NCBI RefSeq assembly: GCF_009600985.1 | Contig: NZ_VDFP01000021.1 | Coordinates: 1 to 44,331 of the forward strand | Direction of reading: 5' to 3' | DNA: 44,331 nt | Source: Companilactobacillus halodurans | Lineage (GTDB): Bacteria; Bacillota; Bacilli; Lactobacillales; Lactobacillaceae | Shown here: one piece after another, positions 19,791-29,459 of the stretch | Layout of the letters: every line of letters starts with the position of its first letter | Numbering within the stretch: the first letter of the stretch is position 1 | Position numbers and translations under genes: made by a program | Notes under the pieces: model-generated | The model's database searches: none | Told to the model about the DNA's origin: nothing | What the model saw: the letters and a program-made list of their open reading frames with translations, nothing else

Positions 19791-21740
19791 CTAGTAATCT
19801 ACTTCTGCATAACGTGCATTGGCTTCGATGAACTCTCTTCTAGGTTCAACTTTGTCACCCATCAACATTGAGAAAATTTGGTTAGCTTCGATGGCATCAT
19901 CGAGGTTAACGCGATCCAATCTTCTCTTTTCTGGGTCCATAGTTGTTTCCCACAATTGGTCCGCATCCATTTCACCAAGACCCTTGTAACGTTGAATCTT
20001 TGGTTCTGGCTTTGGTGGCAATTGTTCAACAAAGTCGTCTTTTTCCTTATCTGTATCGAAGTATCTCATCATCTTGCCTTGACGAACTTGATACAAAGGT
20101 GGCTTAGCGATATAAACATATCCTGCATCAACGACCGGACGCATATATCTGTAAAGCAAAGTCAAAAGCAAGGTTCTAATGTGGGCACCATCGACATCGG
20201 CATCGGTCATGATAATGATCTTGTGATATCTAGCTTTAGAAATGTCGAAATCATCCCCAAATCCAGTTCCCATAGCCGTGAACAGTGTTCTGATTTCTTC
20301 GTTAGCCAAAATTTTGTCCATCGTGGCTTTTTCAACATTCAAAATTTTACCTCTAATAGGCAAAATTGCTTGTGTCAAACGTGAACGACCGGTCTTAGCA
20401 GAACCACCGGCTGAATCACCCTCGACGATAAATAATTCTGAAATTTCTGGGTCTTTGCTGGCATTATCAGCCAACTTACCAGGCAAGTTACTGATTTCTA
20501 GTCCGTTTTGCTTTCTCGTTACTTCACGAGCACGCTTAGCAGCTAGACGAGCCTTTGTAGCTAGAGAACCTTTTTCAACGATTTTCTTAGCTGTATCAGG
20601 ATTTTCCATGAGGAATTTCATGAAATGTTCACTGAATAAGCGATCAGTAATCGTTCGAGCATCAGAGTTACCTAATTTAGTCTTTGTTTGACCTTCAAAT
20701 TGTGGATCTGGGTGCTTGATCGAAACAACAGCTGTCATTCCTTCACGAACATCTTCACCAGATAATTTTTCAGTATCTTTTAATAATTTATTCTTATGAG
20801 CGTAATCATTGATGACACGTGTCAAAGCAGTCTTGAATCCGACTTCGTGAGTACCACCTTCGTAGGTGTGAATGTTGTTAGCAAAAGTCATCAAATTAGT
20901 GTGGTATTCATCAGTATATTGAAGTGATACTTCAACTGTAATGCCCTTTTGAACACCTTCAAGATAAATTGGTTCATCAAAGAGAACTTCTTTATCTTTA
21001 TCCAAGAATTCAACATAACTCTTGATTCCACCTTCATAGTGGAAGACTAACTTCTCAGCTGTATCAGCTCTTTTATCTGTAAAAGTCAATTTCAAACCTT
21101 TATTTAAGAAAGCCAATTCACGAATTCTAGTCGTCAAAACTTTGTCATCATAAGTAGTAGTTTCGGTAAAAATATCTGAATCAGGTACGAAATGAACCCG
21201 AGTTCCATGATCGAATTCACCAGCGTCGCCTAAAACGTGCATTGAATGATTGACTTTTCCACGTTTGAAGTCGATTCCATAGCGTTTGCCACCACGAACA
21301 ACTTCAACATCAAGTTCGCTACTCAATGCGTTTACAACGGAAGCACCGACACCGTGAAGACCACCAGATACCTTATAACCGCCACCGCCGAATTTACCTC
21401 CGGCATGCAAAATTGTATAAACTGTTTCAAGTGCTGGCTTACCAGTCTTCTTTTGAATATCAACTGGAATACCACGTCCGTCATCAGTAACAGTAATGGA
21501 GTTATCTGGCTCAACAGTAACTTCGATCTTTGTAGCGAAACCAGCTAAAGCTTCATCAATACCATTATCAATAATTTCCCAAACAAGATGGTGTAAACCT
21601 TGCTTACTAGTAGAACCGATATACATACCGGGACGTTTACGAACAGCCTCTAGTCCTTCAAGAACTTGAATTTGACTTGCATCATATTCTTCGACTTGTT
21701 CTTCTCTTTTTTCTAGCTCAGCTTTTCTGTCTTCAGCCAT
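19791..21740 (-). CDS. gyrB: DNA gyrase subunit B
   Basis: This is the ATPase subunit of gyrase, 649 residues. GHKL ATPase motifs ([42 protein letters not shown]) are followed by the TOPRIM domain with [10 protein letters not shown] and the metal-binding DADVDGAHI, and a C-terminal tail reading QRYKGLGEM. The recF stop and gyrB start overlap by one base (TAATG), and the strong AGGAGG site lies within recF, so the genes are translationally coupled. Confidence 0.98.
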   Translation of the reverse strand: MAEDRKAELEKREEQVEEYDASQIQVLEGLEAVRKRPGMYIGSTSKQGLHHLVWEIIDNGIDEALAGFATKIEVTVEPDNSITVTDDGRGIPVDIQKKTGKPALETVYTILHAGGKFGGGGYKVSGGLHGVGASVVNALSSELDVEVVRGGKRYGIDFKRGKVNHSMHVLGDAGEFDHGTRVHFVPDSDIFTETTTYDDKVLTTRIRELAFLNKGLKLTFTDKRADTAEKLVFHYEGGIKSYVEFLDKDKEVLFDEPIYLEGVQKGITVEVSLQYTDEYHTNLMTFANNIHTYEGGTHEVGFKTALTRVINDYAHKNKLLKDTEKLSGEDVREGMTAVVSIKHPDPQFEGQTKTKLGNSDARTITDRLFSEHFMKFLMENPDTAKKIVEKGSLATKARLAAKRAREVTRKQNGLEISNLPGKLADNASKDPEISELFIVEGDSAGGSAKTGRSRLTQAILPIRGKILNVEKATMDKILANEEIRTLFTAMGTGFGDDFDISKARYHKIIIMTDADVDGAHIRTLLLTLLYRYMRPVVDAGYVYIAKPPLYQVRQGKMMRYFDTDKEKDDFVEQLPPKPEPKIQRYKGLGEMDADQLWETTMDPEKRRLDRVNLDDAIEANQIFSMLMGDKVEPRREFIEANARYAEVDY

Positions 21741-22861
21741 TAAATCTCCTCCTGTTGAACTTTGCCATTAGTAATATTTAAAATATTAGGGTTTTTCACC
21801 AATTTTGGATCAACATCATCGATTGATGTGGTCGTAATAAAGGTCTGTATACCATTTTTGATTGACGATAATAAGTGGGTTTGGCGTTTATGATCAAGTT
21901 CAGATAAAACGTCATCCAATAAAAGAATTGGGTAATCGCCAACTTGATCCTTAATCAATTCGACCTCAGCTAATTTCAAACTTAAAGCCACCGAACGCTG
22001 TTGCCCTTGGGAACCAAAGTCTTGTGCATTTTTTCCATTTACCATAAATTTGATGTCGTCACGATGTGGTCCAAATAGTGTCACGCCGCGCTGAATCTCT
22101 TTTTGGTAATTCTTTTTGAAATTTTCTTTGAAAATATTATAAATGTTTTCAAGCGATTTTCCATCAGTATTGAAAAATGTCTTGTAAGCAATTTTTAATT
22201 CTTCATTGCCTTCAGTTATATTTGCATGAATCTTTTCAATATGTGTCTGTAATTCTTGTAAGAACTGTAAGCGCGAAAAAACTACTTCCGCACAAAAAGC
22301 CGAAAACTGATCCGACAAGACATCCAGATAAATCATATCGTTAGCTTGATGATGCTGAAGTTTTTTCAAATATGCATTTCGCTGTTTCAGAACTGATCGA
22401 AATTGACTAGTCGTTTTCAGATAATGACCAGACATCTGACCAAATTCCATATCAATAAATTTTCGCCGAATTCCCGGATTGCCTTTTACAATCGACAAAT
22501 CTTCTGGAGAAAATAAGACAACGTTCAAATTACCGATATAACTCGACAGTCTTCGTTGTTCTAAGTTATTCAACTTAGCTTTTTTCCCTGATTTGCTGAT
22601 TACCAAATCTAATTTCAAACGACTGGAATTATCTTTGATAACTGTTCCTGAAATTCTAGCAAAATCATTGCCCCACTTAATTAAATCCTTGTCATTTGAG
22701 GTTCGATGACTTCTTGTCAACGCCAAAAAGTACATGGCCTCTAATAAATTGGTCTTGCCTTGAGCATTTTCTCCCAAAAAAACGTTGATATTGGGTGAAA
22801 AATTGACCTGTAAGGATTCATAGTTGCGATAATTTTGAAGTCGCAGTTCTTTTACGAACAT
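21740..22861 (-). CDS. recF: DNA replication and repair protein RecF
   Basis: RecF is an SMC-like ATPase that helps load RecA at gaps through RecO and RecR. The 373 residues start with [12 protein letters not shown] and contain Walker A GENAQGKT (30-37), the signature [17 protein letters not shown] and Walker [13 protein letters not shown]. Its ATG follows the yaaA stop with no gap, and its stop overlaps the gyrB start. Confidence 0.97.
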   Translation of the reverse strand: MFVKELRLQNYRNYESLQVNFSPNINVFLGENAQGKTNLLEAMYFLALTRSHRTSNDKDLIKWGNDFARISGTVIKDNSSRLKLDLVISKSGKKAKLNNLEQRRLSSYIGNLNVVLFSPEDLSIVKGNPGIRRKFIDMEFGQMSGHYLKTTSQFRSVLKQRNAYLKKLQHHQANDMIYLDVLSDQFSAFCAEVVFSRLQFLQELQTHIEKIHANITEGNEELKIAYKTFFNTDGKSLENIYNIFKENFKKNYQKEIQRGVTLFGPHRDDIKFMVNGKNAQDFGSQGQQRSVALSLKLAEVELIKDQVGDYPILLLDDVLSELDHKRQTHLLSSIKNGIQTFITTTSIDDVDPKLVKNPNILNITNGKVQQEEI

Positions 22862-23071
22862 TTATTCAATTTCAAAAGTTTGATCACCGACAACTATAAC
22901 GTCCCCTGAGCGCAATTTCTTACCACGACGATCCTCAGGACTGCCATTAAGTAAGACTGAATTTTCTCTCAAGAACCATTTGGCTTGACCACCAGTTGCA
23001 ATGACTCCTTCATCTTTTAAAAGTTGACCTAAAGTAATAAATTCAGTTTCTAGCTTAATTTTTTCAGACAT
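22862..23071 (-). CDS. yaaA: S4-domain RNA-binding protein YaaA
   Basis: This small S4-fold protein is always found between dnaN and recF in Firmicutes. The S4 motif is ATGGQAKWFLRENSVLLNG followed by RRGKKLRSGDVI. I take the ATG at 23071, which has AGGGTG 6 bases before it. A GTG nine bases upstream overlaps that ribosome site and is less likely. The resulting protein has 69 residues. It is first in the operon with recF, gyrB and gyrA and has its own promoter. Confidence 0.92.
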   Translation of the reverse strand: MSEKIKLETEFITLGQLLKDEGVIATGGQAKWFLRENSVLLNGSPEDRRGKKLRSGDVIVVGDQTFEIE

Positions 23072-23117
23072 TGTTAACACCCTATTTATTAGATTTATCC
23101 ATTAATGACATACCAAT

Positions 23118-23146
23118 ATTATAGTTGTTTTCACAATAAAAGACAA
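23118..23146 (-). promoter_or_regulatory. Promoter of yaaA-recF-gyrB-gyrA
   Basis: On the minus strand TTGTCT (23141-23146) and TATAAT (23118-23123) are 17 bases apart, about 45 bases before the yaaA ATG. Confidence 0.75.
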
Positions 23147-23261
23147 CTTAGAACGAAATATCAGGCGATATGAGCAATTTTTTAAATAAGGAGTATCTAC
23201 CCACTAAAATTACTAGAAAAAAGTCCCATCGCTTATCTATTGCTTTTAAATCTATGAAGTC

Positions 23262-23298
23262 AAAAAAAATAGACCGAACCGAAAGTTCAGTCTATTTT
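23262..23298 (-). terminator. Terminator of dnaA-dnaN
   Basis: On the minus strand AAAATAGAC-GAAC pairs with GTTC-GTCTATTTT and ends in a run of eight T, just after the dnaN stop. It separates dnaA-dnaN from the yaaA operon. Confidence 0.9.
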
Positions 23299-23310
23299 GG
23301 TAAATTCACA

Positions 23311-24447
23311 TTAAAAAGTACGTACTGGAGTGATAAGTTGAACGAAATTATCACGATCTTCGACTGGTCTTAAAGTGAATGGGTGCAATGGTGATGTAAA
23401 GCTCATTTCAATTGTCGTGTTGCTTCCAAAAGAACGTAAAGCATCTTTTAGATAATCAGGATTGAATGAAATTTCCAAGTCATCGCCCTCGAGACTGTCA
23501 AAATCTAAGACTTCTTCAACGGTACCAACTTCAGGAGAGTTTCCGTAAAGAGTAGCTTTTTTGTCGACAGCTTTGATTTCTAATTTAATAACGTTATTTC
23601 GACTTTCATGAGAAAGAAGCGAAGCACGTTCGACTGAAGCTAATAATTTTGATGAATCAAATGTTAAAAGCGTGTTCGATTCGTCAGGGATTAGACGATC
23701 AGTTTCAGGATATCTTCCATCAAGCAAGCGTGAATAGAACATAATATTGTCAAAGCTGAATAAAACTTGATTTTCAGAAATAGACATTGAAATTTCCTTA
23801 ACTGAATCATCAATTGTTCTGACAAGTTCTGTCAAACTTTTACCAGGAATGATTAGATTGTAGTCTTCATCGCTTGTGATATTGATTTTTCTTTGTGAAA
23901 GACGGTGACTATCAGTCGCAACTGCAGTCAAACCTTCACTAGTAATCAAGAAATTAACACCAGTTAAAACTGGACGACTTTCTTGCGTTGAAACAGCGAT
24001 AACTGTTTGATTGACAACTTCTTTAAAAACATCAGTTGGCAAAACTAATTGGTTATCAGTTTCAACATCTGGCAAGTGTGGATAATTAACGGCATCTAAT
24101 CCGTTGATAGTAAATTCTGAAACTCCAGATTTGATTAAAGTTTGATTATTGTCTAAAACTTCGAGTTCAAAATTATCTCCAGGAAGTTTTTTAATAATTT
24201 CGTTAAAGAATCTAGCTGGTAAAACAATTGAACCGATGCTATCGATTTTTAAGTCATTGTCTGAATCATCTTTAGAAATAAATGATGTGATAGAGATATC
24301 AGAATTACTTCCAGTGATCGTTAGACCTGTTTCTGAAAGGTCTAATTTCATGCCTGTCAAAATTGGAATAGTTGTCTTCGTGGAAATTGCTCTTTGAACG
24401 TTACTTGTTTGATTTATGAATTTTGATCGATCAATAGAAAATTTCAT
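23311..24447 (-). CDS. dnaN: DNA polymerase III sliding clamp (beta subunit)
   Basis: The 378-residue clamp has three repeated clamp domains, starting MKFSIDRSKFI and ending with the MSFTSPLHPFTLRPVE and VQLITPVRTF strings close to the conserved C-terminus that forms the hydrophobic partner pocket. It tethers the polymerase to DNA. AGGAG precedes the ATG. It follows dnaA after a 156-base gap that forms one half of oriC. Confidence 0.97.
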   Translation of the reverse strand: MKFSIDRSKFINQTSNVQRAISTKTTIPILTGMKLDLSETGLTITGSNSDISITSFISKDDSDNDLKIDSIGSIVLPARFFNEIIKKLPGDNFELEVLDNNQTLIKSGVSEFTINGLDAVNYPHLPDVETDNQLVLPTDVFKEVVNQTVIAVSTQESRPVLTGVNFLITSEGLTAVATDSHRLSQRKINITSDEDYNLIIPGKSLTELVRTIDDSVKEISMSISENQVLFSFDNIMFYSRLLDGRYPETDRLIPDESNTLLTFDSSKLLASVERASLLSHESRNNVIKLEIKAVDKKATLYGNSPEVGTVEEVLDFDSLEGDDLEISFNPDYLKDALRSFGSNTTIEMSFTSPLHPFTLRPVEDRDNFVQLITPVRTF

Positions 24448-24454
24448 AGGTAAC

Positions 24455-24573
24455 TCCTTTTTTAATTAATTAATATAAAGATAGAAGTAGTAGTAGGGAC
24501 TGTTAAAACTGTGGAAAAGTATCAGAAGACTAATTGTCTAGTGAAAATCCTTGTTATTAACAGCTGTGGATAA
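24455..24573. other. oriC unwinding region between dnaA and dnaN
   Basis: Read on the minus strand the order is a perfect DnaA box (TTATCCACA, 24565-24573), a second box TTTTCCACA (24510-24518), a short GC step (GTCCC), a DnaA-trio run (24482-24496, read TAG-AAG-TAG-TAG-TAG on the plus strand) and an AT-rich stretch of alternating TTAATTAA (24455-24480). That is the same order as the Bacillus subtilis basal unwinding system, so strand opening probably starts here. Confidence 0.85.
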
Positions 24574-24603
24574 CTTTGGGAAAACTCAAAAGTTATAAAC
24601 ATG

Positions 24604-25980
24604 TTAATTTCTGAGGTCGTCTTTCAATTCGTTGACAGAACGTTTTACGTCCTCATCTTTTATGACTAACTCGGATATTTTATCACATGAATGCATAACA
24701 GTCGTATGATCTTTTCCGCCAAATTCCATACCAATTTGTGGAAGTGATCGATCTGTTAGTTCTCGGCTCAAATACATTGCAATTTGTCGAGGTAAGACAA
24801 TATTTTTAACACGCTTCTTCCCTTTTAAATCCTGAACGGAAACGTGATAATATTTGGCAACTTTAGTTTGAATCTTCGCAACTGAAAGACCTTTTTTGTC
24901 ATTAGAGAGTTTGAATACTTTCAAAGCATCAGCAGCAACTGACTTAGTAATATCAGTATTTTTAGTCGTTGAATAAGCTTGAACGCGAATCAATGCGCCC
25001 TCAAGCTCACGGACATTCGTATCGACTTGGGCTGCGATGTAAGACAAAGTATCATTTGGAATTTCAAGATGTTCTGCTTTGGCTTTGTTACGCAAAATTG
25101 CAATTCGAGTTTCTAAATCAGGAGCAGTGATGTCAGCTGACAAACCACTGGTAAATCTAGAAACCAATCTGGCCTGTAATTTAGGGATTTCGTTAGGTAA
25201 ACGATCAGAAGTCATGACGATCTGCTTACCATTTTCATATAGTTCATTAAAAGTATGGAAAAATTCTTCTTGAGTTCCCTCTTTTTCAGCGAAAAATTGA
25301 ATATCATCTATTAATAGTAGATCGACGTTTCGATATTCCTGTCTGAAATCGTCTTGGGTCCTCATTTGAATTGAATTGATAAAGTCATTAGCGAAAGTTT
25401 CGCTTGTAACGTATTTAACTTTTGCCAGTGGGTCTAGTTTGATCATTTGATGTCCAATTGCTTGCATTAAATGAGTCTTTCCAAGACCTACGCCACCGTA
25501 GATAAAAAGTGGATTGTATACTCCACCTGGATCTTCTGCCGCAGCAAGGGCTGCAGCATGTGCCATTTGATTACCGCTACCAACAATAAAAGAAGCAAAA
25601 GTGTATTTTGGATTCAGATGCGAATTATGAAATACATGCTTTGGCTGAGCTGATTCTTGAGCAGGTTCAATGTGAGGAGCAACTTTTTGCTCCTCTTTTT
25701 TTGCGCTGTCTTCATCGTTTTCTATTATTGGGTTAAGTTCAATCCCATTTAATTCATATGAGTAAATAGCAATTTTTTCCGTGTAATTTCTTTCCCAATA
25801 ATCTTTATGTAGTTTTGTTGGGACAGAAATGTAAATGTTATTTCCATCTATATATAAGGGATTAGCACTTTCAACCCAAGTTGAGTAACTCACAGAAGTT
25901 AATTGAGATCTTAGTTTGTTTGTAAAATAGTCCCAAAATTCAATTAGTTTTGGATCAGTTGAGTTACTTATATTTGGCAA
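24604..25980 (-). CDS. dnaA: Chromosomal replication initiator DnaA
   Basis: DnaA binds the origin boxes and opens the duplex. The 458 residues show domain I (LIEFWDYF), a variable acidic linker (about 85-120), the AAA+ domain with GGVGLGKTH (162-170) and LLLIDDIQFF (221-230), and domain IV with the box-reading signature GGKDHTTVMHSC. The start is a TTG preceded by a G-rich ribosome site (GGGGGGA). No ATG is available nearby in frame. It is flanked on both sides by DnaA-box clusters, which imply autoregulation. Confidence 0.97.
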   Translation of the reverse strand: MPNISNSTDPKLIEFWDYFTNKLRSQLTSVSYSTWVESANPLYIDGNNIYISVPTKLHKDYWERNYTEKIAIYSYELNGIELNPIIENDEDSAKKEEQKVAPHIEPAQESAQPKHVFHNSHLNPKYTFASFIVGSGNQMAHAAALAAAEDPGGVYNPLFIYGGVGLGKTHLMQAIGHQMIKLDPLAKVKYVTSETFANDFINSIQMRTQDDFRQEYRNVDLLLIDDIQFFAEKEGTQEEFFHTFNELYENGKQIVMTSDRLPNEIPKLQARLVSRFTSGLSADITAPDLETRIAILRNKAKAEHLEIPNDTLSYIAAQVDTNVRELEGALIRVQAYSTTKNTDITKSVAADALKVFKLSNDKKGLSVAKIQTKVAKYYHVSVQDLKGKKRVKNIVLPRQIAMYLSRELTDRSLPQIGMEFGGKDHTTVMHSCDKISELVIKDEDVKRSVNELKDDLRN

Positions 25981-26001
25981 TTATTTCCCCCCAATCTTGG
26001 T

Positions 26002-26333
26002 TGTGGATAATTTTTTCCCTAAAATGACATTCTATAGTTTATCATTCTATTAAATAGTTTTCCACAGAACACATGTTTAAATTTGAAGAAATAACAACAG
26101 GTATTTACTAAATGCACAACCCTGTGGAAAATATATAAGCTGAAAAGTTGTTAACACAGTTATGCACAATCCACAGGCTAAGAAAGTACCTATTTTCAGC
26201 TGTTACAAAGAAAAAACAAGATTTGAACAAACCCTGTGGAAAACCAAATCACAGCCAAATTAACAGATGGAAAAGTTTGTTTACTGTCCTGTGGAAAAAA
26301 TAAGTTATCACAATCGTCCACTTTTTATCCACA
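26002..26333. other. oriC DnaA-box cluster between dnaA and rpmH
   Basis: This gap of about 500 bases separates the two divergent replication arms. Exact boxes are at 26002-26010 (TGTGGATAA) and 26325-26333 (TTATCCACA). One-mismatch boxes are at 26058-26066, 26123-26131, 26235-26243 and 26290-26298 (TTTTCCACA or its complement) and at 26160-26168 (TTATGCACA). A weaker CAATCCACA is near 26168. Between them the sequence is AT-rich and non-coding. A TTGACA at 26375-26380 may belong to the rpmH promoter. Confidence 0.88.
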
Positions 26334-26485
26334 ATAGAAATTGCGAAAAACTTTTTAAAATAATTAATGTTTATTTGACATTTATAGGAAATTAGCTGTT
26401 TAAAAAATTGCCATAACATGATATTATAGTTAAGCAATTGTCTGAAGAAGTGAATAATTTAATATAAGAGTCAGGAGGTTTATTG

Positions 26486-26626
26486 ATGACTACAAAGAGA
26501 ACATATCAACCAAAGAAGCGTCATCGTGAACGCGTCCATGGTTTCATGAAAAGAATGAGTACAAGTAATGGTCGCAAGGTTCTAGCAAGACGTCGCAAAA
26601 AAGGTAGAAAAGTATTATCAGCTTAG
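26486..26626 (+). CDS. rpmH: 50S ribosomal protein L34
   Basis: This very small basic protein of 46 residues reads [20 protein letters not shown] at the start and ends [12 protein letters not shown], the standard L34 sequence. AGGAGG lies 8 bases before the ATG. It is the first gene of the rightward arm and is followed by a short terminator-like hairpin and rnpA, the usual partner. Confidence 0.97.
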   Translation: MTTKRTYQPKKRHRERVHGFMKRMSTSNGRKVLARRRKKGRKVLSA

Positions 26627-26634
26627 TTTTGAAG

Positions 26635-26664
26635 GATCACTGAACATTTTGGTGGTCTTTTTTT
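26635..26664 (+). terminator. Terminator-like hairpin between rpmH and rnpA
   Basis: GATCAC pairs with GTGGTC across an 11-base loop and is followed by seven T. The stem is short, so it may act as a partial terminator that lowers rnpA expression relative to rpmH. Confidence 0.6.
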
Positions 26665-26693
26665 ATTACAAAACAAGGGTAGTCTGGTGACAT

Positions 26694-27035
26694 ATGAGAA
26701 AAAGTTATCGCATAAAAAAAGAAAATGAGTTTCAATATGTCTATTCCAACGGTAATTCTGTCGCAAATCGTAATTTCGTTTTGTATAAGATGCCTAAGAA
26801 AGATCAAAAACATTTTAGAGTTGGTCTTTCCGTTGGAAAGAAAGTTTCGCATACGGCTGTGGGGCGTAATCGGATTAAAAGATACGTTCGCCAATCACTT
26901 TTGGAATTGAAGCCGGAAATTCCTGCTGAGTTAGATTTCTTAATTATTGCAAGAAAACCAGCGGTCGATTTAGATATGTTTGAAACGAAAAAAAATATTG
27001 TACATTTATTGAAATTAGGTAAAGTATTAAATTAG
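26694..27035 (+). CDS. rnpA: Ribonuclease P protein component
   Basis: RnpA is the protein partner of the RNase P RNA in tRNA 5' processing. The 113 residues begin [17 protein letters not shown] and contain the family signature [11 protein letters not shown]. The ribosome site in front of the ATG is weak (GGTGA), which fits low production compared with L34. The RNase P RNA gene is not in this window. Confidence 0.95.
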   Translation: MRKSYRIKKENEFQYVYSNGNSVANRNFVLYKMPKKDQKHFRVGLSVGKKVSHTAVGRNRIKRYVRQSLLELKPEIPAELDFLIIARKPAVDLDMFETKKNIVHLLKLGKVLN

Positions 27036-27067
27036 GGTAGAAAAATTTTAACTAAATAGGTGTAAAA

Positions 27068-27910
27068 GTGAATAAAAAAAGCTTAAAGAAATACGTAGGT
27101 ATCGCACTGTTACTGAGTGTTGTCTTGGTTCTAGCTGGATGTTCAAACCTAAACGAGCCAATTACTAGTCATAGTACTGGTTTCTGGGATCACTATGTTA
27201 TATATAGTTTTTCGAGATTCATTCTTTGGTTAGCTTCATTAGTTGGCAATAGTTATGGTTGGGCCATTGTATTCTTTACGTTGATCGTAAGAATTATTTT
27301 GTTGCCACTGAACTGGCTCCAGATTAGAAGCATGAATAAGCAAATGAAGATTCAACCTCAAATGCAGGCTCTTCAAAAGAAATATTCAGCTAAAGATGTC
27401 GATACACAACAAAAATTACGTGAAGAGACACAAAAACTATATAGTGAAGCTGGAGTTAATCCGGTAGCGGGCTGTTTGCCATTGGTAATTCAATTGCCAG
27501 TTATGTTCGCTTTGTATCAAGCTATCTATAAAACAACGCAATTGCGTAATGGTAGTTTCTTATGGATGGAGCTAGGAAAAGCTGATCCATATTACATTAT
27601 GGCTGTGTTAGCGGCTGTATTTACTTTCTTGAGTACATACATTTCAAGTTACTCACAACCAACGCAAAATTCGACAACCAAGATTATGACATGGGTCATG
27701 CCAATCTTTATTTTCGTTCCAGCTTTGACATTCCCATCTGCCATCACTATTTACTGGGTTGTTACTAATGCGTTCCAAGTTCTTCAGACATTGGCTTTCC
27801 AAAATCCGTTCAAGTATCGTCGTGAAAAGAGAGAAGCTGAAGAAGCAGAGCGCGAGAAAAAACGTCGACTTAGAAAAGCTAAGAAACGTATCTATAAAAA
27901 TCGTAAATGA
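27068..27910 (+). CDS. yidC: Membrane protein insertase YidC/Oxa1 (lipoprotein form)
   Basis: YidC inserts membrane proteins alone or with the Sec translocon. The 280-residue protein starts at a GTG, has a lipoprotein signal with lipobox LAGC (Cys25), five hydrophobic segments and the family core GWAIVFFTLIVRIILLPL, where the Arg lies in the hydrophilic groove, plus QLPVMFALYQ. A Lys/Arg-rich tail follows. In many lactobacilli a jag/khpB gene comes next, but here a terminator and mnmE follow. Confidence 0.95.
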   Translation: MNKKSLKKYVGIALLLSVVLVLAGCSNLNEPITSHSTGFWDHYVIYSFSRFILWLASLVGNSYGWAIVFFTLIVRIILLPLNWLQIRSMNKQMKIQPQMQALQKKYSAKDVDTQQKLREETQKLYSEAGVNPVAGCLPLVIQLPVMFALYQAIYKTTQLRNGSFLWMELGKADPYYIMAVLAAVFTFLSTYISSYSQPTQNSTTKIMTWVMPIFIFVPALTFPSAITIYWVVTNAFQVLQTLAFQNPFKYRREKREAEEAEREKKRRLRKAKKRIYKNRK

Positions 27911-27980
27911 TTGACAATTGATAAAAATCTGGTTAAGATGTTTTAGAAATTGCTCATAGTATATAAATAGAAAAGTAGTC

Positions 27981-28022
27981 AAGGTGCTTTTCCGTCAAAC
28001 AGGCGGATTATGCACTTTTTTT
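27981..28022 (+). terminator. Terminator after yidC
   Basis: Nested stems GTGC/GCAC and TCCG/CGGA are followed by seven T, 70 bases past the yidC stop. It closes the rpmH-rnpA-yidC unit. Confidence 0.8.
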
Positions 28023-28051
28023 ATGCTCAAAAATAGGAAGGGAGCTTTATT

Positions 28052-29440
28052 ATGCCAAGTGCAGTAACAGAATATGACACAATAGCAGCCATTTCGACGC
28101 CTCCTGGGGAAGGTGCCATCTCAATCGTCAGAATGTCAGGAGACCAAGCGGTTGAAGTTGCTAAAAAGGTCTTTAAAGGACGTGACTTAAGTAAAGTTCA
28201 AAGTCACACCATAAATTATGGCCACATAATCGATCCTAGTAATGGTCAATTAGTTGATGAAGTTATGGTCTCAGTTATGCGTGCCCCAAAGACTTTCACA
28301 CGTGAGGATATCATCGAAATAAATACCCATGGGGGTATAGTTGCGACTAATAAAGTACTGCAATTATTACTTGGTTACGGTGCCAGAATGGCTGAACCAG
28401 GCGAATTTACCAAACGGGCCTTTTTAAATGGTCGTATCGATTTGACGCAAGCTGAATCTGTTATGGATTTGATTCGTGCTAAAACTGATAAAGCAATGCA
28501 AGTAGCTGTCAATCAATTGGATGGTAATTTGCATCATTTGATTTCTAACTTACGTCAAGAAATCTTGGATTCTTTGGCTCAAGTTGAAGTTAATATCGAT
28601 TATCCAGAATATGATACTGACCAAATGACGACCAAGATGTTGTTGGAAAAAGCTAAAACAGTTGGCAAGAGTATTGATAGTCTCTTGAAAACAGCTGATA
28701 GCGGCGAAATTTTGCAACATGGTCTGGCCACGGCAATCGTCGGTAAACCTAACGTTGGTAAATCAAGTTTGTTGAATCGTCTTTTGGATGAAGATAAAGC
28801 TATTGTTACTGATGTTGCTGGAACCACTAGGGATGTCGTCGAACAATACGTCAATATCGATGGCGTACCTTTGAAATTGATCGATACAGCTGGAATTCGT
28901 GATACACAAGATAAAGTCGAAAAAATCGGTGTCGAACGTTCTCGTCAAGCACTAAAAGGTGCTGACCTAGTTATTGTGGTTTTAGATTCTAGTCGGGAAC
29001 TTGAAGAAGACGATAAAGAATTATTAGATGCGACAAATGACAAGAAACGAATCATTATCTTTAATAAGAACGATTTGATTCCGGTCATTTCACCAGAATC
29101 AGTAGTTCAATTGAAGCCTGATGACACGATTTTGAAGACATCAGCAATTAAAAATGATGGTATTGAAACAATCAAGCAAACCATCAGCAAAATATTCAAC
29201 GCCGGAATTGAAGATAATAGCAACAACGTGATTATCACTAGTGCTCGTCAAGCAGGCTTGCTTCGTAAAGCCAAAAATAGCTTGAATGACGTTATTTCCG
29301 GTATCCAAGCAGGAATGCCTATTGATTTAGTTCAAATCGATATGACAGCTTGCTGGGACACTCTCGGGGAAATTACTGGTGAGAGTTATCAAGATGAATT
29401 GATCACGCAACTATTCTCACAATTCTGTTTAGGAAAATAA
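28052..29440 (+). CDS. mnmE: tRNA modification GTPase MnmE
   Basis: MnmE works with MnmG to add the aminomethyl-type group to uridine 34 of certain tRNAs. The 462 residues contain the N-terminal folate-binding domain, the G domain with GKPNVGKSS (231-239), [12 protein letters not shown] and NKND, and the terminal catalytic CLGK (Cys fourth from the end). GGAAGG precedes the ATG. mnmG follows after 19 bases. Confidence 0.97.
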   Translation: MPSAVTEYDTIAAISTPPGEGAISIVRMSGDQAVEVAKKVFKGRDLSKVQSHTINYGHIIDPSNGQLVDEVMVSVMRAPKTFTREDIIEINTHGGIVATNKVLQLLLGYGARMAEPGEFTKRAFLNGRIDLTQAESVMDLIRAKTDKAMQVAVNQLDGNLHHLISNLRQEILDSLAQVEVNIDYPEYDTDQMTTKMLLEKAKTVGKSIDSLLKTADSGEILQHGLATAIVGKPNVGKSSLLNRLLDEDKAIVTDVAGTTRDVVEQYVNIDGVPLKLIDTAGIRDTQDKVEKIGVERSRQALKGADLVIVVLDSSRELEEDDKELLDATNDKKRIIIFNKNDLIPVISPESVVQLKPDDTILKTSAIKNDGIETIKQTISKIFNAGIEDNSNNVIITSARQAGLLRKAKNSLNDVISGIQAGMPIDLVQIDMTACWDTLGEITGESYQDELITQLFSQFCLGK

Positions 29441-29459
29441 AATATAGGTGAAAAGATAG

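Noticed and set aside
19878..20691. Long plus-strand open frames opposite gyrB
   Set aside because: They are antisense shadows of a conserved gene, with no ribosome sites or family motifs.
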